From Desulfotomaculum sp. (lineage in GTDB: Bacteria; Bacillota; Desulfotomaculia; Desulfotomaculales; Desulfallaceae): DNA of 64,000 nucleotides. Where the stretch lies: contig JAENYQ010000003.1 in assembly GCA_016841675.1 (NCBI GenBank), positions 60,279-124,278 of the forward strand. Reading direction: 5' to 3'. Each line of letters begins with the position of its first letter. Position 1 is the stretch's first letter. Both the position numbers and the translations under genes were made by a program. Under the pieces are notes generated by a model. It saw only the letters and a program-made list of their open reading frames with translations. It was not told where the DNA came from and ran no database searches. Positions 36,410-45,283 of this stretch are shown piece by piece.

Positions 36410-38521
36410 TTACAATACGATTAACGCATCTACCGTCAGGCAGCCTTTTGCTGTCACCAGCAGCGGGTTGATATCCACCTCGGCAATTTCCGGGTGGTCG
36501 TGCAGCAAAGTGCCCAGCCGGACCAGGCAATCCGCTAGTCCTTCGATATCGCCTGGTTCTCGGCCTCGGGCACCGGAAAGGATTTTATACGAGCGGGTTT
36601 CCCGGATCATCTCCAGGGCTTCAGCGCTGGTAATTGGGGCCACCCGGAAAGAAACGTCCCCCATCAGTTCGGTAAATATGCCGCCTAGGCCGTATAGCAG
36701 CACCGGCCCAAATTGGGGATCCCGCTTGCCGCCGAGGATCACCTCGGTCCCGCCTGAAACCTGGCACTGCACCAATACTCCGTTAATTCGGGCATTTGAT
36801 AGGCGGGCCAGTACGTTCTCCATTATTTCATTGTAAGCAGCGACTGCATCGTCTGGGGATGAAATATTTAACTTGATGCCCCCTAGATCTGACTTATGGG
36901 GCACGTCCGGGGATGCTATTTTCATCACCACCGGGTAACCAAGCATTTCGGCTTGGCGGGCTGCTTCTTCCGGGCTTTTGGCCAGGGACCGCCGAACCAC
37001 GGGTATGCCGTATGCCTCAATGATGTCCAGGGCTTCTTCGTTTAAAGTGGGCAACCCTGCATTTAAGCTGGATTCCAGCGTGGAACGAACCAGTTTATGG
37101 TCGATATTTTCCGGCGCCAAGTAAGCACTGCAATTGGCGTTTTTAACTGAGCTTTGGTAATGGAAAAGTTGGGCCAGGCAGTACATGGCCTCATCCGGTG
37201 AACCGTAAGCCACCACCGAGCCGGCTTTGGCATATTGGGCAGCGTATTTTATTCTATAAGGCCCGATGGTCCATATCGCGGTGGGTTTTTGTGGGTAACG
37301 GGCCGCCACCTCGTTAATCACTCCGACTACATTATGCGGGTCGCAGTCCGGGTCCAGGTAAGCGGTGGTGACACATAGCACCGCGTCTATGGCCTCGTCG
37401 GATAGAATTTTGTCCAGGGCGCTGTTGATAACCCCCCGGTATCCCCTGGCCATTCCGGCCGGCCAGATGTCCGCCGGGTTTCCGGGGTGCATCCAGTCAG
37501 GATACATGCTGTTAAGCGCCTCCATGGTATCTGGTGAAAAACGGGCTATTTCTAGACCGTATTTACCGGCGGCATCAACTGCAATGATTCCCGCACCGCC
37601 ACTGATGGTAATTACACCGATGCGTTTGCCCCGCATCTCCCGGTAGGTTGCCAGCGTTTGGTTCAGACCGGCCAAGTGATTTGGACTGTCTACCCGGATG
37701 ATCCCGCTTTGGGTAAAGGCGGCGGAAAAGACACTATCTTCGCCGGCCATGGAACCGCTGTGCGAACTGGCTGCCCGGGCCCCTTCCTCGCTGCTACCAG
37801 TTTTCAATACCAGTATTGGCTTGTGGCGCGTGATCCGTCGGGCGGCCTCCAGAAATTCGCGCCCGTTGCGCAGTCCTTCCATATGGATGTTAATGACCTT
37901 TATTTGCTGGTGTTCGGCCAGGTATTCAAGACATTCGGTAAAACCAATGTCTGCGGTATTGCCAATGTCGATACCGATGCCTATACCGGCGCTAAAATCA
38001 TCGGCAGCGTTGATAAAAATTCCTGATTGGCAGATTAAGCCTACAGGTGCCGGTTTTGTGTCAAATTCGATGAACGAGGTGTTGAAATTGATAAAATTAT
38101 TAATCAAGCCCAGGGTATTTGGTCCCACAACCCTGGTTGGAGTGCCTGCAATGGCGTCCATAATTTCCTGATGCAGGCGCGGTCCATCCTCGTCGTTGGC
38201 ATCGGAGAAACCCTGAGTGATGATGACCACAGCCCGAATGCCTTTCGAAACGCATTGCCTAATCACCGTGGGCACCTCGGTCCGCGGTGTGGCGACCACG
38301 GCCAAGTCCACTTGTTCCTCAATTTCCATCAGCGAGCGGTAGACAAGCATGTCCAGTATGGTGCCGCCCCGGGGGTTGACGGGGTATATCCTACCTTTAT
38401 AACCGGTGCTTAGCATCTGTTCCAGTACATTAAGCGCACCCGGACCGGTGTGGGACGAAGCACCTATCAAGGCTATTGATAACGGATTGACGAACAGGTC
38501 CAGGTTAATTTGCTGTGCCAT
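36410..38521 (-). CDS. acyl-CoA/acetyl-CoA synthetase (ADP-forming), fused subunits
   Basis: 703-residue protein that interconverts an acyl-CoA, ADP and Pi with the free acid, CoA and ATP. Order: CoA-binding domain (about 10-105), succinyl-CoA-ligase-like domain with the phospho-His loop AASSHSGSMAGED (about residue 253), then ATP-grasp domain (about 480-703; MLGYPVVMKIASPDVPHKSDLGGIKL, in part). Alpha and beta parts are fused in one chain, as in many bacteria. It could support energy conservation from acetyl- or propionyl-CoA or acid assimilation. ATG with GGAGG-type site upstream. Confidence 0.9.
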   Translation of the reverse strand: MAQQINLDLFVNPLSIALIGASSHTGPGALNVLEQMLSTGYKGRIYPVNPRGGTILDMLVYRSLMEIEEQVDLAVVATPRTEVPTVIRQCVSKGIRAVVIITQGFSDANDEDGPRLHQEIMDAIAGTPTRVVGPNTLGLINNFINFNTSFIEFDTKPAPVGLICQSGIFINAADDFSAGIGIGIDIGNTADIGFTECLEYLAEHQQIKVINIHMEGLRNGREFLEAARRITRHKPILVLKTGSSEEGARAASSHSGSMAGEDSVFSAAFTQSGIIRVDSPNHLAGLNQTLATYREMRGKRIGVITISGGAGIIAVDAAGKYGLEIARFSPDTMEALNSMYPDWMHPGNPADIWPAGMARGYRGVINSALDKILSDEAIDAVLCVTTAYLDPDCDPHNVVGVINEVAARYPQKPTAIWTIGPYRIKYAAQYAKAGSVVAYGSPDEAMYCLAQLFHYQSSVKNANCSAYLAPENIDHKLVRSTLESSLNAGLPTLNEEALDIIEAYGIPVVRRSLAKSPEEAARQAEMLGYPVVMKIASPDVPHKSDLGGIKLNISSPDDAVAAYNEIMENVLARLSNARINGVLVQCQVSGGTEVILGGKRDPQFGPVLLYGLGGIFTELMGDVSFRVAPITSAEALEMIRETRSYKILSGARGREPGDIEGLADCLVRLGTLLHDHPEIAEVDINPLLVTAKGCLTVDALIVL

Positions 38522-38732
38522 AGTTTACCTCCGATTGATTTATATTGTTGGTTAACAGATTTGCAGTTAAAAGCCCCTAACGTTGCAGGCCCTTTGGTGA
38601 CGTTAGACAATATTCTTTATATTTTAGCATAATTCTTATTAAAAACTAATCACCATGCAAATAAAAAACTTGCCAAGATACATGTCCGGATGTTATATTG
38701 TTACATATTATTAAACCCTAAAATTCAGTGAA

Positions 38733-39150
38733 GGGGAAAAGTAAGCTGGAAACAGGTCCCCAGGGAGGGAATGTCACCGACTGGAAGCATTCCCGGCCAT
38801 GACCATCTGAAGTTCTCCCCGGAGAAGCCGGCTGAAATTTATAAGCGTTTTAACCCGCTTATTGAGTAGGCTTGGACGTATTCTTCCCACGTTACAGGGA
38901 AGAGGATATCGGAATTTATTCCCTTACTCCTACCGAGTGGATCTGTATGTAAACATATGGATTAACCGGGGTGGTAACGCGGTGGCAACGCCTCTCGTCC
39001 CTGTACGAGGGGTTTATTTGTTTTCCGCGAAGTAATTTCCCGTATCTTTTTAAGAGGGGACCCGTTTTTTTTAAGGGTCAACCAGGGTGGTACCGCGGAA
39101 GCAACCCGTCGCTTTCGTCCCTGTATGGGGATGAAGTGACGGGTTTATTA
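38733..39150 (+). ncRNA. T-box leader, specifier TTC (Phe), with two T-box/terminator modules
   Basis: Stem I base GGGGA (38733-38737)/TCCCC (38816-38820) encloses AGTA (38740-38743) and GAA (38809-38811) of the specifier loop; the next triplet after one base is TTC (38813-38815), a Phe codon, fitting the downstream aroF-pheA genes. T-box 1 is GGGTGGTAACGCGG (38969-38982) with terminator CCTCTCGT/ACGAGGGG (38991-39013). T-box 2 is AGGGTGGTACCGCGG (39084-39098) with terminator AACCCGTC/GACGGGTT (39103-39144). Only about 70 nt separate the modules, too few for a second Stem I. Confidence 0.9.
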
Positions 39151-39169
39151 TATTTATGGAGGGATTTAC

Positions 39170-40183
39170 GTGGTAATAGTAATGAAACTTAACTCTAGTC
39201 CGGAACAAATTGAAAATGTGAATAATCGATTGCAGGAATGCGGGTTCCAGATTCAGATGATTCAGGGTGTGAAGCGGATCGTAATCGGAGCAGTGGGTGA
39301 CAGGCAGTCTATCAACACCTCTACCCTGGAAACTATGCCCGGTGTGGAAAAGGTACTGCGGATTATGAAACCGTATAAAATGGTATGCCGGGAAGTGCGC
39401 GGCGAGGATACGGTGGTGCAGGTGGGTGCTGCTGAATTTGGCGGAAACCGGCTGGCGATAGTGGCCGGACCCTGCGCCGTGGAGACCAAGGAGCAATTGT
39501 ATGCCGCTGCCCGGGCGGTACAAAAGGCTGGCGCCACAGTATTGCGAGGCGGCACATATAAACCCCGGACTTCACCGTACAGTTTCCAAGGGCTGGAAGA
39601 AGAAGGTTTACATCTACTGGCAGAAGCCGGCGCAGAAACCGGATTGGCCACTGTTACCGAAGTGGTGGACGAGGAAAGCATGCGGGTTGCCGCACGGTAT
39701 GTTGACATTTTGCAGATTGGCGCCCGGAATATGCAAAACTTCCGACTGCTGCGGTTGGCGGGTCAGGTCAAAAAACCGATCCTGCTAAAAAGAGGTTTAT
39801 CAGCCACGGTTGAAGAATGGCTGATGGCTGCAGAATATATTGTATCTTCGGGTAACGAAAACGTAATCCTTTGCGAGCGGGGCATCCGCACTTTTGAGAC
39901 CAGTACCAGGAATACCCTGGATTTAAGCGCCGTGGCGCTAGTTAAAACCCTGACCCACTTGCCGGTTATTGTGGACCCCAGTCATGCCACCGGCAAGCGT
40001 GAATTGGTGGGTGCCATGTCGCGGGCGGCGGTGGCAGCGGGGGCTGACGGGCTGATTATTGAAGTGCACCCTGACCCTTCGATGGCGCTCTGCGACGGTC
40101 CCCAGTCCTTGAACCCCGAAGAATTTGATGAACTGATGCGTAGACTGCACCCGCTGGCTGTGGCAGTGGGGCGGGAGATATAA
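39170..40183 (+). CDS. aroF: DAHP synthase with N-terminal ferredoxin-like domain
   Basis: 337 residues. The first 70 form the ferredoxin-like/ACT-like regulatory domain ([21 protein letters not shown], in part; VIGAVGD), followed by the same I-beta catalytic core as the trp-operon paralog: [72 protein letters not shown]. Behind the Phe-type T-box and just before pheA, it should supply the phenylalanine branch. GTG start with GGAGGG upstream. Confidence 0.93.
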   Translation: MVIVMKLNSSPEQIENVNNRLQECGFQIQMIQGVKRIVIGAVGDRQSINTSTLETMPGVEKVLRIMKPYKMVCREVRGEDTVVQVGAAEFGGNRLAIVAGPCAVETKEQLYAAARAVQKAGATVLRGGTYKPRTSPYSFQGLEEEGLHLLAEAGAETGLATVTEVVDEESMRVAARYVDILQIGARNMQNFRLLRLAGQVKKPILLKRGLSATVEEWLMAAEYIVSSGNENVILCERGIRTFETSTRNTLDLSAVALVKTLTHLPVIVDPSHATGKRELVGAMSRAAVAAGADGLIIEVHPDPSMALCDGPQSLNPEEFDELMRRLHPLAVAVGREI

Positions 40184-40200
40184 ACGGAGGGAAACAAAAC

Positions 40201-41340
40201 ATGAAAAAACTAGGTTATCTGGGTCCTCCGGGCACTTTTTCACATACTGCGGCCATGCAGTATGCCGCTGAAAATGAATTCCTGCTGGTTTGTTGTTCCG
40301 GGCTGGAAACAGTTTTTCGCCAGATTCAGACCGGTTCAATGGATGTCGGGGTGGTGCCTGCGGAGAATTCCACCGGCGGCACGGTGGGCGAAACACTGGA
40401 TCTGCTGTCGGCAGTGGAGGGCATCTATATAACGGGAGAACTGCTGCTTCCGGTGCACCAGCATCTGCTGGTGCGGCCGGACGTCAAGCTGCAGGAAATA
40501 AGAAAAGTTTACTCGCATCCCCAAGCGTTGTCCCAGTGCAGGCGCATGCTGCAGGAACAGCTACTCGGGATACCCGTAACCGAAACAGCCAGCACGGCCG
40601 CCGCCGCCCTGATGGTGTCGGCATCTTCCTGGCCGCTCGCTGCTGCCGTGGGCTCGGTCAGTGCAGCTGAATACTACGGGCTGGAGGTGCTTTGTTCAGA
40701 TATCCAGGACAGTGGAGATAACAACGTAACTAGATTTTTGGTGCTGGGTCGTGAAAAAGCGGCAATATCCAACTCAGCCAGGACCTCCCTGGTGCTGGCA
40801 GTTAAGGACCGTCCCGGCGCGCTATACCATATATTAAGAGAGTTCGCCATGCGGAAGATTAATCTTACCCGTATTGAATCCAGGCCTGCAGGAAACAAAC
40901 TGGGTGATTATATTTTCTTTATTGATTTCTTGGGCCGGGAGGACGACCCGGTGGTGCTGAGTGCTATCACCGAAATAGGTGAATTTGTTCTTTGGAGCAG
41001 GTTGTTGGGAACGTATCCCGTGTACCAGAACTCGGAGGAAATAGAAACAGGCGGGTCTGTAGGCGGAACCGTTAATCTGGCCAATATTAGGGAAAAAATT
41101 GACCTGGTAGACAATGAAATTATGCACCTTTTAACTATCCGGCAGCATCTAGTGGATGAAGTAGCCCGTTTTAAGACTGGTAAAAGTAAAATCGTGGATC
41201 GGCAGCGAGAAGAGGAAATCGTCAGCCGGGTCAGGGAGCTGGCTGCGGAAAACAACCTGGATCCTGCTATAGTGGAGAATATCTATCGCCTGATTATCCG
41301 CGGCTCAGTACTCAGACAGCAGGAGCTAATCTCCCTTTAA
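40201..41340 (+). CDS. pheA: prephenate dehydratase-chorismate mutase, inverted fusion
   Basis: 379 residues that should turn chorismate into phenylpyruvate. Order is unusual: prephenate dehydratase first (YLGPPGTFSHTAAMQY, VVPAENSTGGTVGETLDLL, NNVTRFLVLG), then an ACT domain (SLVLAVKDRPGALYHIL and the Phe-binding IESRP), then an AroQ-type chorismate mutase at the C-terminus (about residues 295-379: NIREKIDLVDNEIMHLLTIR, KIVDRQREEEIVSRV). In E. coli PheA the mutase is N-terminal. ATG behind GGAGG, 17 nt after aroF. Confidence 0.92.
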   Translation: MKKLGYLGPPGTFSHTAAMQYAAENEFLLVCCSGLETVFRQIQTGSMDVGVVPAENSTGGTVGETLDLLSAVEGIYITGELLLPVHQHLLVRPDVKLQEIRKVYSHPQALSQCRRMLQEQLLGIPVTETASTAAAALMVSASSWPLAAAVGSVSAAEYYGLEVLCSDIQDSGDNNVTRFLVLGREKAAISNSARTSLVLAVKDRPGALYHILREFAMRKINLTRIESRPAGNKLGDYIFFIDFLGREDDPVVLSAITEIGEFVLWSRLLGTYPVYQNSEEIETGGSVGGTVNLANIREKIDLVDNEIMHLLTIRQHLVDEVARFKTGKSKIVDRQREEEIVSRVRELAAENNLDPAIVENIYRLIIRGSVLRQQELISL

Positions 41341-41436
41341 TCATATTAATCACCGCATGGGTCAGGTATGTGACCGTTTACAGGCATTATGTTGACGCGT
41401 CTCCGGGGCAAAGAGATAATAATATAAAGGAAAGTT

Positions 41437-41443
41437 TGTCGAA
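41437..41443 (+). promoter_or_regulatory. Spo0A-box-like site upstream of the kinase gene
   Basis: TGTCGAA, the Spo0A box core, 66 nt before the start of the histidine-kinase-like gene. A 7-base match alone is weak evidence. Confidence 0.35.
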
Positions 41444-41508
41444 GTTCAACTTGACTTGCGGCGAAGTTCTCTTTGCTTTTAACGCGCGATAAAAAGAACA
41501 TAAGGGTG

Positions 41509-42900
41509 ATGATTTTGCCTGTAAACCGGCAGAAAAGCTCCGGTGCCGGGTTGACGGACCGGGAACTGCACATGCTGTTGGAAATAACCAGGGTTATTAC
41601 TTCCAGCCTGCCTTTGCAGCACCTGTTTGAAGTACTCCACGCCTATATGACTAAATTATTAAAGTATAAAATTGGAGTATTATATATAAAAGAAAAAAGC
41701 AGGTTCAACATGAAGGCGGGAGTGGGTGCTGACGAAAAACATATGGCCTCCCTAGGCAAATGGGCTGGCACTAATTTTCTATTGAAAAAAATAAAAGCCA
41801 GCGGCCGGCCATGGCGCTCATCTCAGTTTATGGAACCGGAAATGATCCAAAAGAACCCTTTTTACTTAAAAGTGCTGGCCCCGCTGGAGGTTATGTACAC
41901 TATGGGTGCGCCCATCAGGGAAGGGCATCAAATTCTGGGCAGTATTCACCTGGGGCGGATTATTGACGACGGTGATTTTACAGAAAGAGATATGCATATT
42001 TTGGAGGCGGTGGCCAATATACTCTCTCCGGCTATCCGTAATATTCAAATACGCCGGGACAGTTGGCAGTCCGACGATATTATTGTTTCGGGCTGCGGTT
42101 TGGATTCCACCAGGCGAAATCATATAAACGGTAATGGTAATGTTAATGTTAATGATAATGATAATGATAACGGGGACGAGGAGCACAGAATGCGGGTGTT
42201 AAGTTCGGTATCCTCGGTAATGGCCAGTGAGCTGCGTAATCCATTGGCCAATTTGAAAATGTCTTTTTATTCTCTAGCCAGAAATTCAGCCACCGGGGTT
42301 ATGGCTAGGCAGGATCTGGAGCAGATGGATAGTTCTATCAAGATGATGGACAAAACAGTTAGCTTTTTAAACAACTTATCCAGGAACCTGGACCTGAAAC
42401 GGGAGTGGCTGGATATCAACAATTTGCTTGATGAGGTATTGCAGGCGCTAACACCAATTGTAGATCCGGATGTGGTCATAGTAAAGGATTACTCAAGTGT
42501 TGCCAAGCTGTTTATGGACCGAGGCAGGATGCATACTGTTTATGGTAATATCATTGAAAATGCTCTGGATTCCATGCCTTGCGGAGGACGTCTCCATATT
42601 ACCACGTCGGAGAATCAATCTTCTGTTAGTGTAATCCTGGAGGACAATGGTTTTGGGATGGAGAGGGAAATTAGCCGGAATATTTTTGAACCTTTTGTTA
42701 GTGCCAAACCGAACGGTTTAGGGCTTGGAATGACAGTGTGTAGAAGAATCGTGGAGTCGCACGGCGGCACTATCAAGGTCCGCAGCAACCTGGGCAAGGG
42801 TACCGCTGTATGCATTGAAATGCCAGTGAACAGCGAAGCACAGGTGCAAGGAAACGCGTTGGCAAATGCTCAGGAAACGCTGCTCAACAATTCAAAATGA
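41509..42900 (+). CDS. GAF-domain histidine-kinase-like protein lacking the phospho-acceptor His
   Basis: About 463 residues, no membrane segment. GAF-like sensor domain in the first 185 residues, then an Asn/Gly/Asp-rich linker encoded by short repeats, a dimerisation helix, and an HATPase_c domain with intact N (NIIENALDSM), G1 (EDNGFGM), F (IFEPFVSAK) and G2 (GLGLGM) boxes. The H-box reads MASELRNPLANL, so the His of the usual HELRNPL is Ser. It may be a signalling scaffold or use another residue. ATG 41509 is preferred; TTG 41473 would add 12 residues. Followed by a terminator. Confidence 0.85.
   Translation: MILPVNRQKSSGAGLTDRELHMLLEITRVITSSLPLQHLFEVLHAYMTKLLKYKIGVLYIKEKSRFNMKAGVGADEKHMASLGKWAGTNFLLKKIKASGRPWRSSQFMEPEMIQKNPFYLKVLAPLEVMYTMGAPIREGHQILGSIHLGRIIDDGDFTERDMHILEAVANILSPAIRNIQIRRDSWQSDDIIVSGCGLDSTRRNHINGNGNVNVNDNDNDNGDEEHRMRVLSSVSSVMASELRNPLANLKMSFYSLARNSATGVMARQDLEQMDSSIKMMDKTVSFLNNLSRNLDLKREWLDINNLLDEVLQALTPIVDPDVVIVKDYSSVAKLFMDRGRMHTVYGNIIENALDSMPCGGRLHITTSENQSSVSVILEDNGFGMEREISRNIFEPFVSAKPNGLGLGMTVCRRIVESHGGTIKVRSNLGKGTAVCIEMPVNSEAQVQGNALANAQETLLNNSK
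42123..42170 (+). repeat. hexanucleotide-like in-frame repeat in kinase linker
   Basis: Runs of GGTAAT, GTTAAT and GATAAT units encode INGNGNVNVNDNDNDN between the GAF and kinase domains. The unit length of six keeps the reading frame whatever the copy number. Confidence 0.85.
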
Positions 42901-42936
42901 GTATAATGAACATCCATCCTCTTATAAAACAAATAA

Positions 42937-42968
42937 CCCGCCTGACATAAGAGCAGGCGGGCTTTTTA
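42937..42968 (+). terminator. terminator after the kinase-like gene
   Basis: CCCGCCTG (42937-42944) and CAGGCGGG (42954-42961) form an 8-bp stem followed by CTTTTTA. Convergent with the bifunctional nuclease gene. Confidence 0.85.
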
Positions 42969-42972
42969 GATC

Positions 42973-43446
42973 TTAGTGTAATGACTTTTTATAATTGTCC
43001 AGGAGCTCCTTGGATAACTCTTCCATTTCTTTTTGCGCTTTTTCGTCTATTATTTCCTGCATCTCCAGCATCTGTTCCTGCATGTCTTGGGAAATGTTGA
43101 TTGGAATCTTTGCCCTTATCGCCAGGGCAATAGCGTCGCTGGGTCTTATATCGATTAGGTAGTTATCACCGCCAGAAGCAAGGTATAATTCAGCGAAATA
43201 AGTGTTATCCTTAACACTGGTTATCTCCACACCAGTTACCTGTGCACCAAGAGTTTGGCAAATGGTTAGGGTAATATCATGGGTAATGGGGCGGGGAGGC
43301 GCTTCTCCCTCCATGGCCATGGCTATAGAGTGGGCTTCCAGCAAACCGACCCAGATTGGCAATACCTTTTGTTCAGTGTTGTCAGTAAGCAGGATGATGG
43401 GAGATCCGGAAATATCGTAAGCAATGCCTTTAACTTTAACGATCAT
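42973..43446 (-). CDS. bifunctional nuclease family protein (DUF151)
   Basis: 157 residues of the DUF151/BFN family: LLTDNTEQKVLPIWVGLLEAHSIAMAM (in part) and YLIDIRPSDAIALAIRAKIPI, which contain the conserved Arg-Pro-Ser-Asp-Ala site. Plant BFN members show RNase/DNase activity; the bacterial role is unclear. C-terminal 30 residues are a charged helix. ATG behind GGGAGGT. Confidence 0.9.
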   Translation of the reverse strand: MIVKVKGIAYDISGSPIILLTDNTEQKVLPIWVGLLEAHSIAMAMEGEAPPRPITHDITLTICQTLGAQVTGVEITSVKDNTYFAELYLASGGDNYLIDIRPSDAIALAIRAKIPINISQDMQEQMLEMQEIIDEKAQKEMEELSKELLDNYKKSLH

Positions 43447-43499
43447 AGGACCATACCTCCCGTGCAGTTTAAAGTTAACCTGGAATCTTTCAGGGGGGC

Positions 43500-43841
43500 C
43501 TAGCGCTGACGAAAAATTAAATTCAACAACCAGCCAACAATACCGGTAACTAACGCTCCCCAGAAGGCCCCCCCGAAACCGTAAACGTGGAACCCCGGTA
43601 CCAGTAAGGAAGCCAGGTAAAAGGTAATGGCGTTGATGATAAAAATAAACAGCCCCAGGGTAAGCATGGTGAAAGGCATAGTTAGCAATACCAAAACCGG
43701 GCGAACAAAGGTGTTTATAATACCCAGGGCGGCACCAGCCAGGAATGCCGGCATAATACCTTCAATATGAACGCCCACCAGCAGACTGTCAGCAAGTACC
43801 ACCGCAAGCGCGTTAAGTAAAAAAGTTAGTATCCAGTTCAT
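43500..43841 (-). CDS. YvlD/phage-holin-like family membrane protein
   Basis: 113 residues with four membrane segments, PF04020-type (YvlD) family: VGVHIEGIMPAFLAGAALGIINTFVRPVLVLLTMPFTMLTLGLF (in part) and a C-terminal VTGIVGWLLNLIF. Despite the holin-like name no lysis role is implied; Bacillus YvlD is linked to envelope stress. ATG 43841 is taken as start; an upstream TTG at 43871 is possible. Confidence 0.85.
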   Translation of the reverse strand: MNWILTFLLNALAVVLADSLLVGVHIEGIMPAFLAGAALGIINTFVRPVLVLLTMPFTMLTLGLFIFIINAITFYLASLLVPGFHVYGFGGAFWGALVTGIVGWLLNLIFRQR

Positions 43842-44483
43842 TTTAATTTCGAGCCCCTCGTCCCAACTCAATTACAGCTTAAAACCATTCTACTAGTTAT
43901 TTTACCATGAAAGTACGGTTAAAATTAGTTTTTATAGTTGAAAGGACCAAAAGTTTTTATGTTATAATGCGCAGGTAAGCATGTTTTTGGTCTATGTAAA
44001 GCGACAATATGCTCTTTTTTGGTTATTAAAATGTACCCTTAACCCGCATAACTAATTAATAGCGGCCGGGTTTTACTGAGTTATATGGCCGTACATCCTA
44101 AACGGGTTGCCATCATGCCATAAGAATGCAATAAGGTTATTGGGTGAATTCATGTTTAATACGCATTACAATATTCTTTACCTGCTGGGATGGTTCATTT
44201 ATTTTTTATTTTTTTCTTCCAACCACAAGAAGATGGACTTGGTGGGGTATCGTCTAGTTCAGTAAGATTTGCTATCAACATCAAAAAAATGATGTAACAA
44301 ACAACTGTATATTTTTTGAAAGTATACCGAGTTATACTTATGGCAAGGGCTAGAACAATTGAAAAAGTATGAAAGACTAAATGAGGGTACGAATTGGACA
44401 CGCTTTTTCTGGTACAATATTTATATAATTCTTGGTTCGACAAATCATTCCTGCAATAAAAATATGAACACAAGGTGGTTGAT
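43842..44483. other. 640-nt region with a promoter-like element and one doubtful small ORF
   Basis: TTGAAA (43938-43943) and TATAAT (43963-43968) are 19 nt apart and point rightward. Beyond the small ORF listed next, the region is AT-rich and otherwise featureless. Confidence 0.4.
44152..44265 (+). CDS. possible small membrane peptide, 37 residues
   Basis: ATG after GGGTGAATTC. The frame reads MFNTHYNILYLLGWFIYFLF followed by a polar tail SSNHKKMDLVGYRLVQ, i.e. one hydrophobic helix plus basic end. No homolog recognised and the ribosome binding site is weak, so this may be chance. Confidence 0.25.
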   Translation: MFNTHYNILYLLGWFIYFLFFSSNHKKMDLVGYRLVQ

Positions 44484-45278
44484 ATGATAGATTCCTACTT
44501 GAGATGGGTTAAAGGCAAGGTTAAAAGGGCTATTTTAAACTATGGCATGCTGAAAGACGGAGATAGGGTGGCTGTGGGTCTGTCCGGCGGCAAGGATAGT
44601 ATGGCTTTACTGCACCTACTATATCTTATCCGCAGGGAATTACCGGTTGCTTACACGCTGCATGCTATTTATGTTAACCCCGGCTGGCCCGCCGAGGTTG
44701 AAGTGATGGACAAGTTTTGTCGGGCCAGAGAGGTACCCTTTACCAATAAATTAACCGACATTGGGGAAGTGGTTTTTGAGCATCACAGTGAAAAGAATCC
44801 GTGTGCATTGTGCGCCAACCTGCGGCGGGGGGCGATTAATAATACAGCAAAGGATTTGGGACTCAACAAACTAGCTCTTGGCCATCATTTGGACGATGCT
44901 GTTGAAACCTTTTTTATGAGTTTAATCTTTACTGGTCAATTTAAAACTTTTTCGCCGGTAACGTTCATGGACCGCAGCGGAATTACCCTGATTCGTCCGT
45001 TAATTTACCTGACTCAGCAAACAGTGGAGACGCTGGTACAAAAACACGGGCTCCCGGTGGTCAAGAGCCGCTGCCCGGTGAACGGCAGGACCAAACGGGA
45101 AGATATGAAGGAACTGGTGGGTTTGCTGGAAGAGCGCTATCCCGACTTGAGGAACAGGTTTTTAACTGCATTACAAACTCTGGATCCACAAAACATGTGG
45201 CCGCCAATGGAGTATCGCAATATGCGTGAACTGCACGCCCGCGAAAACACCGGTAATGGAGCACCCGGGGAGGGTTAG
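44484..45278 (+). CDS. TtcA/TilS-type PP-loop ATPase
   Basis: 264 residues with a PP-loop SGGKDSMALLHLL (about residues 33-45) and a CxxC-centred motif CALCANLRRGAIN typical of the TtcA/TtuA group, which thiolate tRNA bases using an FeS cluster and adenylation; LALGHHLDDAVETFFM is the second family block. TtcA makes 2-thiocytidine-32; related small proteins have other roles, so I give no gene symbol. A third Cys (KSRCPVNGRTKRE) is also in the right place. ATG 44484 is preferred because the upstream in-frame GTG at 44475 is inside the AAGGTGG site. Confidence 0.85.
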   Translation: MIDSYLRWVKGKVKRAILNYGMLKDGDRVAVGLSGGKDSMALLHLLYLIRRELPVAYTLHAIYVNPGWPAEVEVMDKFCRAREVPFTNKLTDIGEVVFEHHSEKNPCALCANLRRGAINNTAKDLGLNKLALGHHLDDAVETFFMSLIFTGQFKTFSPVTFMDRSGITLIRPLIYLTQQTVETLVQKHGLPVVKSRCPVNGRTKREDMKELVGLLEERYPDLRNRFLTALQTLDPQNMWPPMEYRNMRELHARENTGNGAPGEG

Positions 45279-45283
45279 TAAAG

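Noticed and set aside
40836..41127. Long antisense frames over the trp, glgP, pheA and nuoF-like genes
   Set aside because: They mirror the codon bias of the real genes on the other strand and have no translation signals.
44248..44275. tRNA-like 5' end (GGGGTATCGTCTAGTTCAGT)
   Set aside because: It resembles the start of a tRNA-Gln or -Glu, but no anticodon arm, T-arm or 3' acceptor follows at the right distance.
44195..44473. Minus-strand frame of 92 codons
   Set aside because: Low-complexity AT-rich translation without start signal, antisense to the small ORF and leader region.
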